Source: Desulfobacterales bacterium CG23_combo_of_CG06-09_8_20_14_all_52_9 (GTDB lineage: Bacteria > Desulfobacterota > Desulfobacteria > Desulfobacterales > UBA2156). From it: a stretch of 7,810 nucleotides of DNA. The first letter of the stretch is position 1. Every line of letters starts with the position of its first letter. The position numbers were made by a program, and so were the translations under genes. Shown piece by piece: positions 1-6,521 of the stretch. The stretch spans positions 1-7,810 of the forward strand of contig PCSF01000230.1 of assembly GCA_002771315.1 (NCBI GenBank), written 5' to 3'. The notes beneath the pieces were generated by a model. The model did not search any database and was not told where the DNA came from. It saw only the letters and a list, made by a program, of their open reading frames with translations.

Positions 1-300
1 CCCAACCTGCTGGATCTCCTTTTTGCCGTTTCGAAAAAAATGGGAATTTCAGCACAATATCCGCTCCATATCGTTTCCGGGTATCGCTCCCCGGAAACCA
101 ATGCCTTGTTGCGGGAAAAAAGCCGTCGGGTGGCGAAAAACAGCTATCATGTCAAGGGACAAGCCCTGGATTTCCGTGTGCCTCGGGTCCAGCTTTCCCA
201 GCTGCGTAAAGCGGCTTTAAGCCTGCGCGCCGGGGGAGTCGGCTACTATCCCCGGTCGCAATTTCTGCACCTAGACATCGGGGATTTCCGCTACTGGTAG
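1..300 (+). CDS. mepK: MepK/YcbK-like (DUF882) murein endopeptidase, 5'-truncated by window edge
   Basis: The first 99 codons visible are the C-terminal part of a DUF882/YcbK protein of the peptidase M15 superfamily, a zinc enzyme acting on periplasmic peptidoglycan. Diagnostic motifs in order are SGYRSPETN (visible residues 26-34), SYHVKGQALDFR (48-59) and HLDIGDFRYW (90-99). The His of SxH, the Asp of ALD and the His of HLD match the usual metal ligands. E. coli MepK (about 180 aa) cuts mDAP-mDAP 3-3 cross-links, the bonds made by L,D-transpeptidases. The N-terminus with its expected signal peptide lies outside the window. The TAG stop at 298-300 overlaps the 3' end of the convergent transpeptidase gene. 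The family call is firm; the exact cleavage specificity is inferred from E. coli and from the neighbour. Confidence 0.88.
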   Translation, partial: PNLLDLLFAVSKKMGISAQYPLHIVSGYRSPETNALLREKSRRVAKNSYHVKGQALDFRVPRVQLSQLRKAALSLRAGGVGYYPRSQFLHLDIGDFRYW

Positions 301-1988
301 GTTTTGCCGACCAGTGATTCGGTGCTTTGCGGGCGCTCCTTCAGGGCACGATCCAAAAGCAGGTCTCTACCGTAGATGTCTTTCCGGAAATGGATTGCCC
401 CGTCCGGTTCCACCCATGCGGTCCAGTATAGGAGATGAACCGGGATGGGGTTTTTCAAGATTATGGCCCGATTTTTTTCGGAGATGATCGCTTTTTCAAT
501 CTGTTCTTTACTCCAGGCAGGATCTTCATTGAGCAGGTAGGTTGCCAGTTCCAGAGGTTTTTCGACACGGATACACCCGGAGCTGAAAGTGCGAACTTTC
601 ATATTGAAGAGCTTCTGCTGGGGGGTGTCGTGCAGATAGACGGAGAATCGGTTCGGAAACATGAACTTGATGCGGCCTAAAGCGTTTTGAGGCCCCGGAT
701 CCTGTCGAAGACGATAGAAAAAATTGCTTCGGGTGATCCCGGACCAGTCGATGCTCTCCGGCGCCACCTCCGTGACATCGCCTTCCCATCCGTTTAAGAC
801 GCGGTAACCGTTTTCTAAAAGACAGGAAGGGTTTTTCTGAATCAAGGGGAGCTTGTCTTCGACGGCGATTCGGAAGGGGACGTTCCAATAGGGGTTGATT
901 TCCAGGTATTTCATGGTTTCACTGAAGACAGGTGTTTTTCGATAATGGGTGCCCACCACGACCCGCATATTCAGAACCGAACGGCCCGATTCCACCACAT
1001 CCAGGTGAAATGCGGCGATGTTGACAAGGACATAACGCTGACCGAGATCATGGGGAAGCCATCGCCATCGCTCCAGATTGAGTTCCATCTGCCGGATACG
1101 TCCGGCCACCGGGCGATTGAGCTGGTTCAGGGTCTCTTTTCCAAGGATGCCGTCCGCTTCGAGACCGTGACGGCGCTGGAACCGTCGTAGTGCAGAGTCC
1201 ATGGGTTTATCGAAAGAAAGACTCGTTTCATCAGCGGTATTTTTGAGATCTCCCGTGGCTTTGAAAAACTTTCTCAGTAACGCAACGCGGGCATCGGTCT
1301 CCCCGCTTTTCAGGGCAGGTCCGGAGGGTATTTGAAGCCACCGTTTCTCGGCGGCGTTTTTCCGGTATATCAACAGAGCCGTTTTCAGCCGGCGGTAGCC
1401 TTCGTCTGAAGGGGTAAGGGCGGCAAGTCTTTCAGCGATGCGGCCGGTCGCCAGTGCTTCGGAGAGTTCTCCGGCGAGGTCGACTTCGGGATGAAAGGCC
1501 ACCCATGCGGTGTGAATGGTTTCCGGATCGACTCGGCCGCTTAAAAGATGTGTGGCGTAAAGAAGGAAAGCATCGGTGAGCAGGATATCCAATTCTGCAA
1601 GGGTGGAGGGGGTAGCCGTACCGGATCGGGAATCCGAGTCTCCGAGTTGAGCCAATATTTTTTGGATTTCCGAGTAGTGGTAGATCTCCGGAGAAAGCCC
1701 CTCATACCCGGAAGATGCAAGGGATGAAACTAATTCCTTGGCAAAAGGTGTGGGGTTTCCCTCAAGGGTCCATGCCGGTGCGTACCCCCGCTTTAGGTAA
1801 AATTCCGGGATGGCCGAAATGCCGCAGATCCGCTCTTTCCGGCAGGTGAAAATGTTCGTCTTTTGACCCGCCTGAATGATGCCAAAGATTTGCTTGGCTA
1901 CCGACTCCGGCCCCTGAGCATAAGCGAAACCCGAAAATACCCAGAGAAAGGCGAAAGCTGAACTTATAAAAGTAAAAACGGTGTTCAT
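291..1988 (-). CDS. ldtD: YcbB/LdtD-type L,D-transpeptidase (murein 3-3 cross-linking)
   Basis: This is a complete 565-residue periplasmic enzyme that should form direct mDAP-mDAP (3-3) cross-links in peptidoglycan. With the chosen start, residues 1-24 are a clean signal peptide ending AYA|QG. An alpha-helical scaffold region typical of YcbB follows (LLSGRVDPE near 148-156), then a peptidoglycan-binding domain at about 228-292 (LRRFQRRHGLEADGILG). The family phrase LNLERWRWLP leads into the YkuD catalytic domain at about 319-485. The catalytic signature is intact: HDTP at 453-456 and SSGCIRVE at 469-476, with Cys472 as nucleophile. E. coli LdtD is 615 aa, so the length is normal. An in-frame ATG 24 codons upstream (2060) has no spaced SD and would bury the signal peptide. 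The ATG at 1988 has AGGAG 11 nt upstream (2004-2000). Its stop overlaps the convergent mepK-like gene, whose product type cuts the bonds this one makes. Confidence 0.92.
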   Translation of the reverse strand: MNTVFTFISSAFAFLWVFSGFAYAQGPESVAKQIFGIIQAGQKTNIFTCRKERICGISAIPEFYLKRGYAPAWTLEGNPTPFAKELVSSLASSGYEGLSPEIYHYSEIQKILAQLGDSDSRSGTATPSTLAELDILLTDAFLLYATHLLSGRVDPETIHTAWVAFHPEVDLAGELSEALATGRIAERLAALTPSDEGYRRLKTALLIYRKNAAEKRWLQIPSGPALKSGETDARVALLRKFFKATGDLKNTADETSLSFDKPMDSALRRFQRRHGLEADGILGKETLNQLNRPVAGRIRQMELNLERWRWLPHDLGQRYVLVNIAAFHLDVVESGRSVLNMRVVVGTHYRKTPVFSETMKYLEINPYWNVPFRIAVEDKLPLIQKNPSCLLENGYRVLNGWEGDVTEVAPESIDWSGITRSNFFYRLRQDPGPQNALGRIKFMFPNRFSVYLHDTPQQKLFNMKVRTFSSGCIRVEKPLELATYLLNEDPAWSKEQIEKAIISEKNRAIILKNPIPVHLLYWTAWVEPDGAIHFRKDIYGRDLLLDRALKERPQSTESLVGKTYQ

Positions 1989-1999
1989 CTGAACAGCAT

Positions 2000-2012
2000 C
2001 TCCTGATCCTCC
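2000..2012 (-). promoter_or_regulatory. Ribosome binding site deciding the ldtD start
   Basis: Read on the minus strand, GGAGGATCAGGAG (2012-2000) contains two SD-like cores. The proximal AGGAG (2004-2000) lies 11 nt before the ATG at 1988. It supports that start over the upstream ATG at 2060, which has only GAAGG directly abutting it. Confidence 0.6.
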
Positions 2013-2096
2013 GAAAATAAAACACCCTTTTTTCCATTTGTTCCGCGCGACTGCGTCCATCCTTCAGGCGTCGCGGGTCAGCGCCGCGATTGATCA

Positions 2097-2125
2097 ACCA
2101 TAATGCGTGACTGCTGACGGGTCAA
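2097..2125 (-). promoter_or_regulatory. Sigma70-type promoter candidate for ldtD
   Basis: On the minus strand there is TTGACC (2125-2120, 5 of 6 to consensus), a 17-nt spacer, and TATGGT (2102-2097, 4 of 6). Transcription would start near 2090 and leave a leader of about 100 nt. An 8-bp palindrome, TTGATCAA (2090-2097), abuts the -10 box and overlaps the predicted start, so it could be an operator; it is too short to press. The promoter is predicted from sequence only. Confidence 0.5.
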
Positions 2126-2175
2126 TCGGTTTGAAAAATATTTGTGGAAGGAAACTCGGAAAAGGGACGCCTCAC

Positions 2176-2204
2176 TTGAAGCAATAGCCTGCTCGTGTTA
2201 TTTT
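2176..2204 (+). promoter_or_regulatory. Possible extended -10 promoter for ftsH
   Basis: TTGAAG (2176-2181, 4 of 6), a 17-nt spacer and TATTTT (2199-2204, 4 of 6) are present. A TGn extension (TG at 2196-2197) immediately precedes the -10 and compensates for its weak match. The leader would be about 100 nt. This is a sequence-only prediction of moderate quality. Confidence 0.35.
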
Positions 2205-2290
2205 ATCTTCATATGGTGATGTGCAAAGCCGTTAAAGCTGGTAAACAGGAATAAATTCCGGGCCGTGTCCCTGTAACCCGATGAAGGTCG

Positions 2291-2304
2291 GGAGGAGAAA
2301 GGAG
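2291..2304 (+). promoter_or_regulatory. Ribosome binding site deciding the ftsH start
   Basis: GGAGGAGAAAGGAG contains two SD cores. The second, GGAG at 2301-2304, is six nt before the ATG at 2311. Because it lies downstream of the alternative ATG at 2281, it argues for the shorter protein beginning MEKHQ. Confidence 0.65.
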
Positions 2305-2310
2305 CCGGTG

Positions 2311-4116
2311 ATGGAAAAGCACCAAAAATTTTCAGTTTGGTATGTCCTCTTGGGCATATGGTTCGTATTGATCCTGCAAAATGTCCTCTCGGGCGCCTTT
2401 GCCGTAAAGGTCATACCCTATAGCCAATTCTTGAATTTGCTCAAGGAAGGACGCATCGTGGAGGTGGCTATCACGGCGGATAAAATCCAGGGAAAAATGA
2501 AGGAGACGGGGGTTCCCGACGGGACGGTTATCCCTTTTAGGACGGTTCGGGTGGATCCCGAAATTTCCACCCTTCTGGATCAGTATAACATAACCTTTAA
2601 GGGAGAGGTCGAGTCCACGCTCCTTCCGACACTTCTGTCATGGATCGTCCCAACCGCGCTTTTCTTCGGGGTATGGTTTTTTTTCATGAAACGGATGATG
2701 GGGCAGCAGCAGGGATTCATGACGCTGGGGAAGAACAAGGCCAAAATTTATATGGAAAGCGATCTCAATGTCACTTTTGAAGACGTGGCAGGCGTGGATG
2801 AGGCCAAACAGGAGCTGGTGGAAGTGGTGGAGTTTCTCCGTCATCCCGGAAAATATTCTGAACTTGGCGGAAAACTCCCCAAAGGGGTCTTGCTGGTGGG
2901 ACCGCCCGGGACGGGGAAGACGCTTCTGGCCAAGGCGGTAGCCGGGGAGAGCGGCGTGCCGTTTTTCAGCATGAGCGGCTCGGAGTTCGTGGAGATGTTT
3001 GTGGGATTGGGGGCCGCCCGGGTGAGGGACCTTTTTGTCCAGGCAAAACAGAAAGCCCCCTGTATTATCTTCATCGATGAGCTGGATGCTTTAGGAAAGG
3101 CTCGGGGATTCGGCATGGTCGGGGGTCACGACGAGAGGGAGCAGACGCTCAACCAACTCCTGGTTGAGATGGACGGGTTCGATCCCAAGGCCGGCGTTAT
3201 CCTGATGGCCGCCACCAACCGGCCCGAAATCCTCGACCCGGCCCTTTTGAGACCTGGACGGTTCGACAGACAGGTCTTGGTGGACCGACCCGACAAGCAG
3301 GGAAGGGAAGCCATCCTGAAGGTGCACCTGAAAAATATCAAAACAGCATCCAATCTGGACGTGGTAAAACTGGCCGCCATGACGTCGGGGATGGTCGGAG
3401 CGGATTTGGCGAACCTCGTGAACGAAGCCGCCTTGCTGGCCGTAAGAAAGAACAAGAAAGAAGTGGAGATGGCGGACTTCGAAGAGGCCGTGGAACGGGT
3501 GGTGGCGGGTCTTGAAAAGAAGAACCGGCTCATCAATCCCCGGGAACGGGAGGTTGTGGCCTATCATGAGATGGGGCATGCGATCGTGGCATTTTCCCTG
3601 CCGGGGACCGATCCGGTCCAGAAAATCTCCATCATCCCCAGGGGGATTGCGGCCCTCGGATACACCCTTCAGCTCCCAACGGAGGACCGATACTTGATGA
3701 AAAAGACCGAGCTGTTAAACCGGATCGCCAGTCTGCTCGGAGGCCGGGCGGCCGAGGCGCTGGTCTTTGGCGACATTTCTACCGGCGCTCACAACGACCT
3801 TTCTCGTGCCACCGATATCGCCCGAAGCATGATCAAGGAATACGGGATGAGCGAAAAATTGGGCCAGGTCTATTTTGCACGGGAAAAGCGCAGCCCTTTC
3901 CTGAATCTGATGCCGGAAGGCCCGGAAGCCTACAGTGAATCCACTGCGGAGCTCATCGACGCCGAAATCAAGGGGATCATCGACGGGCAGTATGAAAAAG
4001 CGATGGAAATTCTGAAGGCAAAACGGGGCATTCTTAACAAGGGGGCCGGGCTCCTCCTGGAAAAAGAAAAGATCGAGGCCGAGGAAATACGTGCCCTCAT
4101 GGAGCTTTCAGAATAA
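2311..4116 (+). CDS. ftsH: FtsH, membrane-anchored AAA+ zinc metalloprotease
   Basis: This is a complete 601-residue FtsH, a hexameric inner-membrane protease that extracts and degrades membrane proteins and short-lived regulators. Two transmembrane helices lie at about 8-28 and 104-127, with a short periplasmic domain between. The AAA+ module shows Walker A GPPGTGKT (197-204), pore loop FVG (230-232), Walker B IIFIDELDA (252-260), and a second region of homology with arginine fingers in LLRPGRFDR (R314, R317). The protease domain has HEMGH (419-423) and the third zinc ligand in HND (D496). An in-frame ATG exists at 2281, but the one at 2311 has GGAG six nt upstream (2301-2304) plus GGAGG at 2291. 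The Walker B neighbourhood reads IDELDALGKARG rather than the more usual IDEIDAVGRQRG, which fits a second FtsH paralogue type. No terminator is obvious downstream. It appears monocistronic and convergent with the next gene. Confidence 0.95.
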   Translation: MEKHQKFSVWYVLLGIWFVLILQNVLSGAFAVKVIPYSQFLNLLKEGRIVEVAITADKIQGKMKETGVPDGTVIPFRTVRVDPEISTLLDQYNITFKGEVESTLLPTLLSWIVPTALFFGVWFFFMKRMMGQQQGFMTLGKNKAKIYMESDLNVTFEDVAGVDEAKQELVEVVEFLRHPGKYSELGGKLPKGVLLVGPPGTGKTLLAKAVAGESGVPFFSMSGSEFVEMFVGLGAARVRDLFVQAKQKAPCIIFIDELDALGKARGFGMVGGHDEREQTLNQLLVEMDGFDPKAGVILMAATNRPEILDPALLRPGRFDRQVLVDRPDKQGREAILKVHLKNIKTASNLDVVKLAAMTSGMVGADLANLVNEAALLAVRKNKKEVEMADFEEAVERVVAGLEKKNRLINPREREVVAYHEMGHAIVAFSLPGTDPVQKISIIPRGIAALGYTLQLPTEDRYLMKKTELLNRIASLLGGRAAEALVFGDISTGAHNDLSRATDIARSMIKEYGMSEKLGQVYFAREKRSPFLNLMPEGPEAYSESTAELIDAEIKGIIDGQYEKAMEILKAKRGILNKGAGLLLEKEKIEAEEIRALMELSE

Positions 4117-4176
4117 GAAACGAAAAAGACCCATCCCTTACAATATAACCCGTGTATTCAATAGGATCGGATACGG

Positions 4177-4563
4177 CTAAGGATCATAAGGGTTCTGTTC
4201 TTCCCGCGCGCTTTTTTCCACCTTCACCCCTTTACCGCGGCTCAACGATTTGATCCCTTTTTTGAGTAGGCTGAATCCCGACTTGACTCCGCTTTTAATG
4301 GCTTTCCAGGCGGCAGTCGTATCCTTTTTCACGGATTGTTTCAGGTTCTGGGCGTGATCACCGGACTTGGCAGCCTCTTGGGAGGCTTCCCGTTTCGCAT
4401 CTTCGATCGTGGCTTGTTGTCCTTCTTCGGCGTACGCTAAGATGACGGGGCCAAAGAAAATAGCGGCAACCCCACAAGATATCACCGACAAAAGGAGGAT
4501 CATGCCACACCGTGGATGCCATATCCCAATTCCTTGTTTGTTTGCGCTGTCTGTTTTTATCAT
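4177..4563 (-). CDS. Small secreted lysine-rich protein of unknown function
   Basis: I do not recognise this 128-residue protein. It has a long positively charged N-region, a hydrophobic stretch (about 21-44) and a likely signal peptidase I site at AYA|EEG (after residue 45), leaving a mature chain of about 83 residues. The mature part is charged and low in complexity: an acidic, helix-prone half (about 50-75) followed by a basic half (about 79-115) with glycines spaced through a lysine-rich amphipathic pattern (SGVKSG, KKGIKS). Similar Ala/Lys/Gly helical exported proteins occur in many Gram-negatives without known function. Start choice: the ATG at 4563 has a close, weak AGAGG. An ATG at 4503 would give a shorter signal peptide but has no SD. 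The gene is convergent to ftsH, divergent from murJ, and preceded by a good promoter candidate, which supports it being real. Confidence 0.7.
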   Translation of the reverse strand: MIKTDSANKQGIGIWHPRCGMILLLSVISCGVAAIFFGPVILAYAEEGQQATIEDAKREASQEAAKSGDHAQNLKQSVKKDTTAAWKAIKSGVKSGFSLLKKGIKSLSRGKGVKVEKSAREEQNPYDP

Positions 4564-4823
4564 AGTCCTCTTACCGGTTTGTAAGCCGGCAATGCCATCA
4601 CTTCTTAATCCACTATGACAGGCGACCTTATTTGTGTCAAGAAAACCGAGCCTTTTTAATGGAGCGGATCCCTGTCAAGGCGTAATGAAAAGGCCTTCCG
4701 CCATACAAACAAACAGATCCGTTTGACGTTTTCAGAACCTCCCAAATGCGATATAGAAAAAATGTGCAATTCAACTTCGTCTCATCCGAGATGCTTTTGT
4801 CAAGAAAAGGAGAAGAGATTCCG
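4564..4823. other. Divergent spacer between the small secreted protein gene and murJ
   Basis: These 260 bases contain the minus-strand promoter for the small gene and the murJ SD. A 7-bp inverted repeat, GCCTTTT/AAAAGGC (4651-4657 and 4688-4694), lies between the two genes. A plus-strand promoter for murJ is not clear. The best pairing is TTTTCA (4729-4734), 17 nt, TATAGA (4752-4757), which is weak. No additional gene is supported. Confidence 0.45.
4612..4640 (-). promoter_or_regulatory. Sigma70-type promoter candidate for the small secreted protein gene
   Basis: On the minus strand a perfect TTGACA (4640-4635), a 17-nt spacer and CATAGT (4617-4612, 4 of 6) predict a start near 4605, giving a leader of about 42 nt to the ATG at 4563. 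This is the best -35 box in the window. Confidence 0.55.
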
Positions 4824-6413
4824 GTGAGGCCGTACACCACACAAAAGATCGGCCTGGCAGCGGTGATCATGATGGTTTCGGTATTTTTCAGCCGCGTGAT
4901 CGGCCTGGTCCGGGAAATGGTCATCGCATACATCGGGGGGGCCGGATCCGCCGTAGACGCCTATCAAGTGGCCTTCGTCATTCCTGAGATTCTCAATCAC
5001 ATTGTGGCATCCGGTTTTTTATCCGTGACATTCATTCCGATTTTTTCGCGGTACCTTTCTTTAGATCAGGAGGAAGAAGGATGGCGTGTCTTTTCAATCA
5101 TCTTCACCGGATTCGGGACGTTATTATTTCTGGGGATCCTTTTGGCCATGGCCTTTGCGCCGACCATTGTGAGCATAATTGCCCCCGGTCTCGGCGATCC
5201 CTCGGTGAAAGCCCAGGCCGTCCGCATGACCCGCATCATCCTTCCGGCTCAGTTGTTCTTTTTCACCGGGGGGCTTTTAATGGCCGTTCAATTTGCAAAA
5301 GGGCATTTCACCTTCCCGGCCTTCGCCCCCCTTTTGTACAACATCGGAATCATTTTAGGAGGAGGATTCCTGGGAGGCCGTATCGGCATGGAAGGCTTTT
5401 CCTGGGGTGTTCTGGCCGGCGCCTTTTTAGGGAATTTTGTTCTTCAATTGTGGGGGGCATTGCGGGTCGGGATGCGGTTCACCCTGAACCTGTATTTTCA
5501 ACATCCGGATCTGAAACGGTACGTTGTGCTTACTTTGCCCTTGATGGTCGGGCTTACCATGACCTTTTCCACGGAGATTTTCTTCAAGTTGTTCGGCAGC
5601 TACCTCCCCTCAGGAAGTATTTCTGGCCTCAATTATGGCTTTCGGGTCATGCTGATTTTAGTGGGGGTATTCGGCCAGGCCGTCGGGGTGGCCTCGTTTC
5701 CGTTCATGGCGCGCCTCGCGGCTGAAGGCCAACTTGAAGAAATGAATCGCCTCATGGATCGGACTCTACGGCATCTTTCCCTGGTCATTCCGGTTTCCGT
5801 GCTGGGTATGGTATTGCGGAAAGAGATCGTCATCCTCTTGTTTCAGCGCGGCCGATTCGATGAGGCAGCCGTCGAAATCACCTCTCAGGCGCTGCTTTAT
5901 CTGCTGGCGGGGACGTTTGCTTTTGCCGCCCAGACCATTGTCGTCAGGGCTTACTACGCCGTTCAGAATACCTTGTTCCCGGCACTCTTCGGCTCCCTGG
6001 CGGTTGTATTAAGCCTTCCCCTTTATTGGCTGGGAATGCATTTTATGGGGGGGCGAGGGGTGGCCCTGGCTGTTTCGGTTTCGGCCATTTTGCAGGTGAG
6101 TCTCTTGTACCGGGTCTGGAATGCGCGCCGATCGAATCAAGAATACCGCCGAGTGTATCGGGCTTATGCCCGCATGGTCGGCTTGGGCCTGGCTCTGGGT
6201 TTGATTTTCGAGTGGCTGAAAAGATACGGCTTGCCACCAATCAGCGCCCTTCCTTGGATCCAAAGCGCCTGGACCTGCGCGGTGATCGGCGTGGCCTTCT
6301 TATGTTTGCTTTATCTTATCGGCCGCCTCTTTCGGATACCGGAGATTGAGGCGTTTGCGGCAGCAAAAGAATCGAAACCCAAAAAGGGTGGATCCATCGA
6401 AAAACTATTGTAA
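4824..6413 (+). CDS. murJ: MurJ/MviN-family lipid II flippase, divergent
   Basis: This 529-residue polytopic protein of the MOP superfamily should move lipid II (undecaprenyl-linked disaccharide-pentapeptide) across the inner membrane for peptidoglycan synthesis. The N-terminal signature SRVIGLVREMVI with R24, R30 and the Asp of VDAYQ (D45) is present, as are APGLGDP and FAPLLYNI. The hydrophobic pattern is consistent with about 14 membrane helices, and E. coli MurJ is 511 aa. I chose GTG at 4824 because AAGGAG (4807-4812) precedes it by 11 nt and R24 then lies close to R18 of E. coli. ATGs at 4746 and 4791 are in frame but lack an SD and would add 26 or 11 hydrophilic residues. Oddly, the usual LRRxFAEGAF segment reads LNHIVASGFL (57-66), and the ADR segment of helix 8 reads GFR (R274 kept, the acid lost). 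It could be a MurJ paralogue for another lipid-linked substrate. Confidence 0.87.
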   Translation: MRPYTTQKIGLAAVIMMVSVFFSRVIGLVREMVIAYIGGAGSAVDAYQVAFVIPEILNHIVASGFLSVTFIPIFSRYLSLDQEEEGWRVFSIIFTGFGTLLFLGILLAMAFAPTIVSIIAPGLGDPSVKAQAVRMTRIILPAQLFFFTGGLLMAVQFAKGHFTFPAFAPLLYNIGIILGGGFLGGRIGMEGFSWGVLAGAFLGNFVLQLWGALRVGMRFTLNLYFQHPDLKRYVVLTLPLMVGLTMTFSTEIFFKLFGSYLPSGSISGLNYGFRVMLILVGVFGQAVGVASFPFMARLAAEGQLEEMNRLMDRTLRHLSLVIPVSVLGMVLRKEIVILLFQRGRFDEAAVEITSQALLYLLAGTFAFAAQTIVVRAYYAVQNTLFPALFGSLAVVLSLPLYWLGMHFMGGRGVALAVSVSAILQVSLLYRVWNARRSNQEYRRVYRAYARMVGLGLALGLIFEWLKRYGLPPISALPWIQSAWTCAVIGVAFLCLLYLIGRLFRIPEIEAFAAAKESKPKKGGSIEKLL

Positions 6414-6438
6414 CCCGGGTTTGCTTTTCCTATATAAG
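6408..6438 (+). promoter_or_regulatory. Possible promoter for the pdaD unit, overlapping the end of murJ
   Basis: TTGTAA (6408-6413, 4 of 6, overlapping the murJ stop codon) is followed after 17 nt by TATATA (6431-6436), or after 19 nt by TATAAG (6433-6438, 5 of 6). Transcription would begin near 6444, at the left edge of the palindrome described separately. It is moderate at best, and read-through from murJ is an alternative source of transcript. Confidence 0.35.
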
Positions 6439-6443
6439 CCTTG

Positions 6444-6462
6444 ATCCAAAAGTATTTTGGAT
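6444..6462. repeat. Perfect 8-bp inverted repeat in the pdaD leader (operator or RNA hairpin)
   Basis: ATCCAAAA (6444-6451) and TTTTGGAT (6455-6462) are perfect reverse complements around GTA. The symmetry continues imperfectly outward with CCTT (6439-6442) and AAGG (6466-6469). There is no T-tract directly after it, so it is a poor terminator. Its place at the predicted transcription start suits a repressor operator, or it may fold as a 5' leader hairpin. Confidence 0.6.
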
Positions 6463-6489
6463 GTAAAGGTTTTCGCCCGAACCCGTGCA

Positions 6490-6508
6490 GCCCGAAGGGC
6501 CGTTTTTT
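6490..6508 (+). terminator. Short terminator- or attenuator-like hairpin before pdaD
   Basis: GCCC (6490-6493), loop GAA, GGGC (6497-6500) form a four-pair all-GC stem, followed two bases later by six T (6503-6508). The stem is short for an efficient intrinsic terminator. It may terminate murJ read-through partially or act as a pause or attenuator, since it lies 36 nt before the pdaD start and downstream of the predicted pdaD promoter. Confidence 0.4.
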
Positions 6509-6521
6509 AGGAGGCAAAGAT

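Larger units (their letters stand above)
1989..2310. other. Divergent intergenic region between ldtD and ftsH
   Basis: These 322 bases separate two divergently transcribed genes. They hold the ldtD promoter candidate and SD on the minus strand and the ftsH promoter candidate and SD on the plus strand. I found no convincing small gene, RNA gene or terminator here. Short reading frames extending both genes (to 2060 on the minus strand and 2281 on the plus strand) are better explained as upstream in-frame ATGs that are not used. Confidence 0.6.

Noticed and set aside
526..888. A 120-codon minus-strand frame inside the transpeptidase gene
   Set aside because: It overlaps the catalytic domain of the real gene in another frame. 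Its composition is Arg/Pro/Ser-rich and shows no signals of its own.
3091..3579. Long minus-strand frames antisense to ftsH (162 and 136 codons)
   Set aside because: They mirror conserved FtsH codons and have no recognisable domain, so they are shadow frames.
4117..4176. Possible bidirectional terminator between ftsH and the small convergent gene
   Set aside because: The only symmetry, CCGTGTAT against ATACGG, needs a bulge and lacks an adjacent T-tract. The TTTTT on the minus strand (near 4130) has no GC stem before it.
4723..4757. TTGACG (4723-4728) as the -35 box of a murJ promoter
   Set aside because: The nearest reasonable -10 (TATAGA at 4752) is 23 nt away, too far. The 17-nt position reads ATGCGA.
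5081..5725. A 214-codon plus-strand frame inside murJ
   Set aside because: It is out of frame with a clearly recognisable MurJ, has no family resemblance, and is rich in Arg/His/Pro/Gly as expected of a GC-driven shadow frame.
6412..6421. Ten-base palindrome AACCCGGGTT at the murJ stop
   Set aside because: It has no loop and no context suggesting a site. Its right half is better explained by the longer pairing with CGAACCCG downstream.
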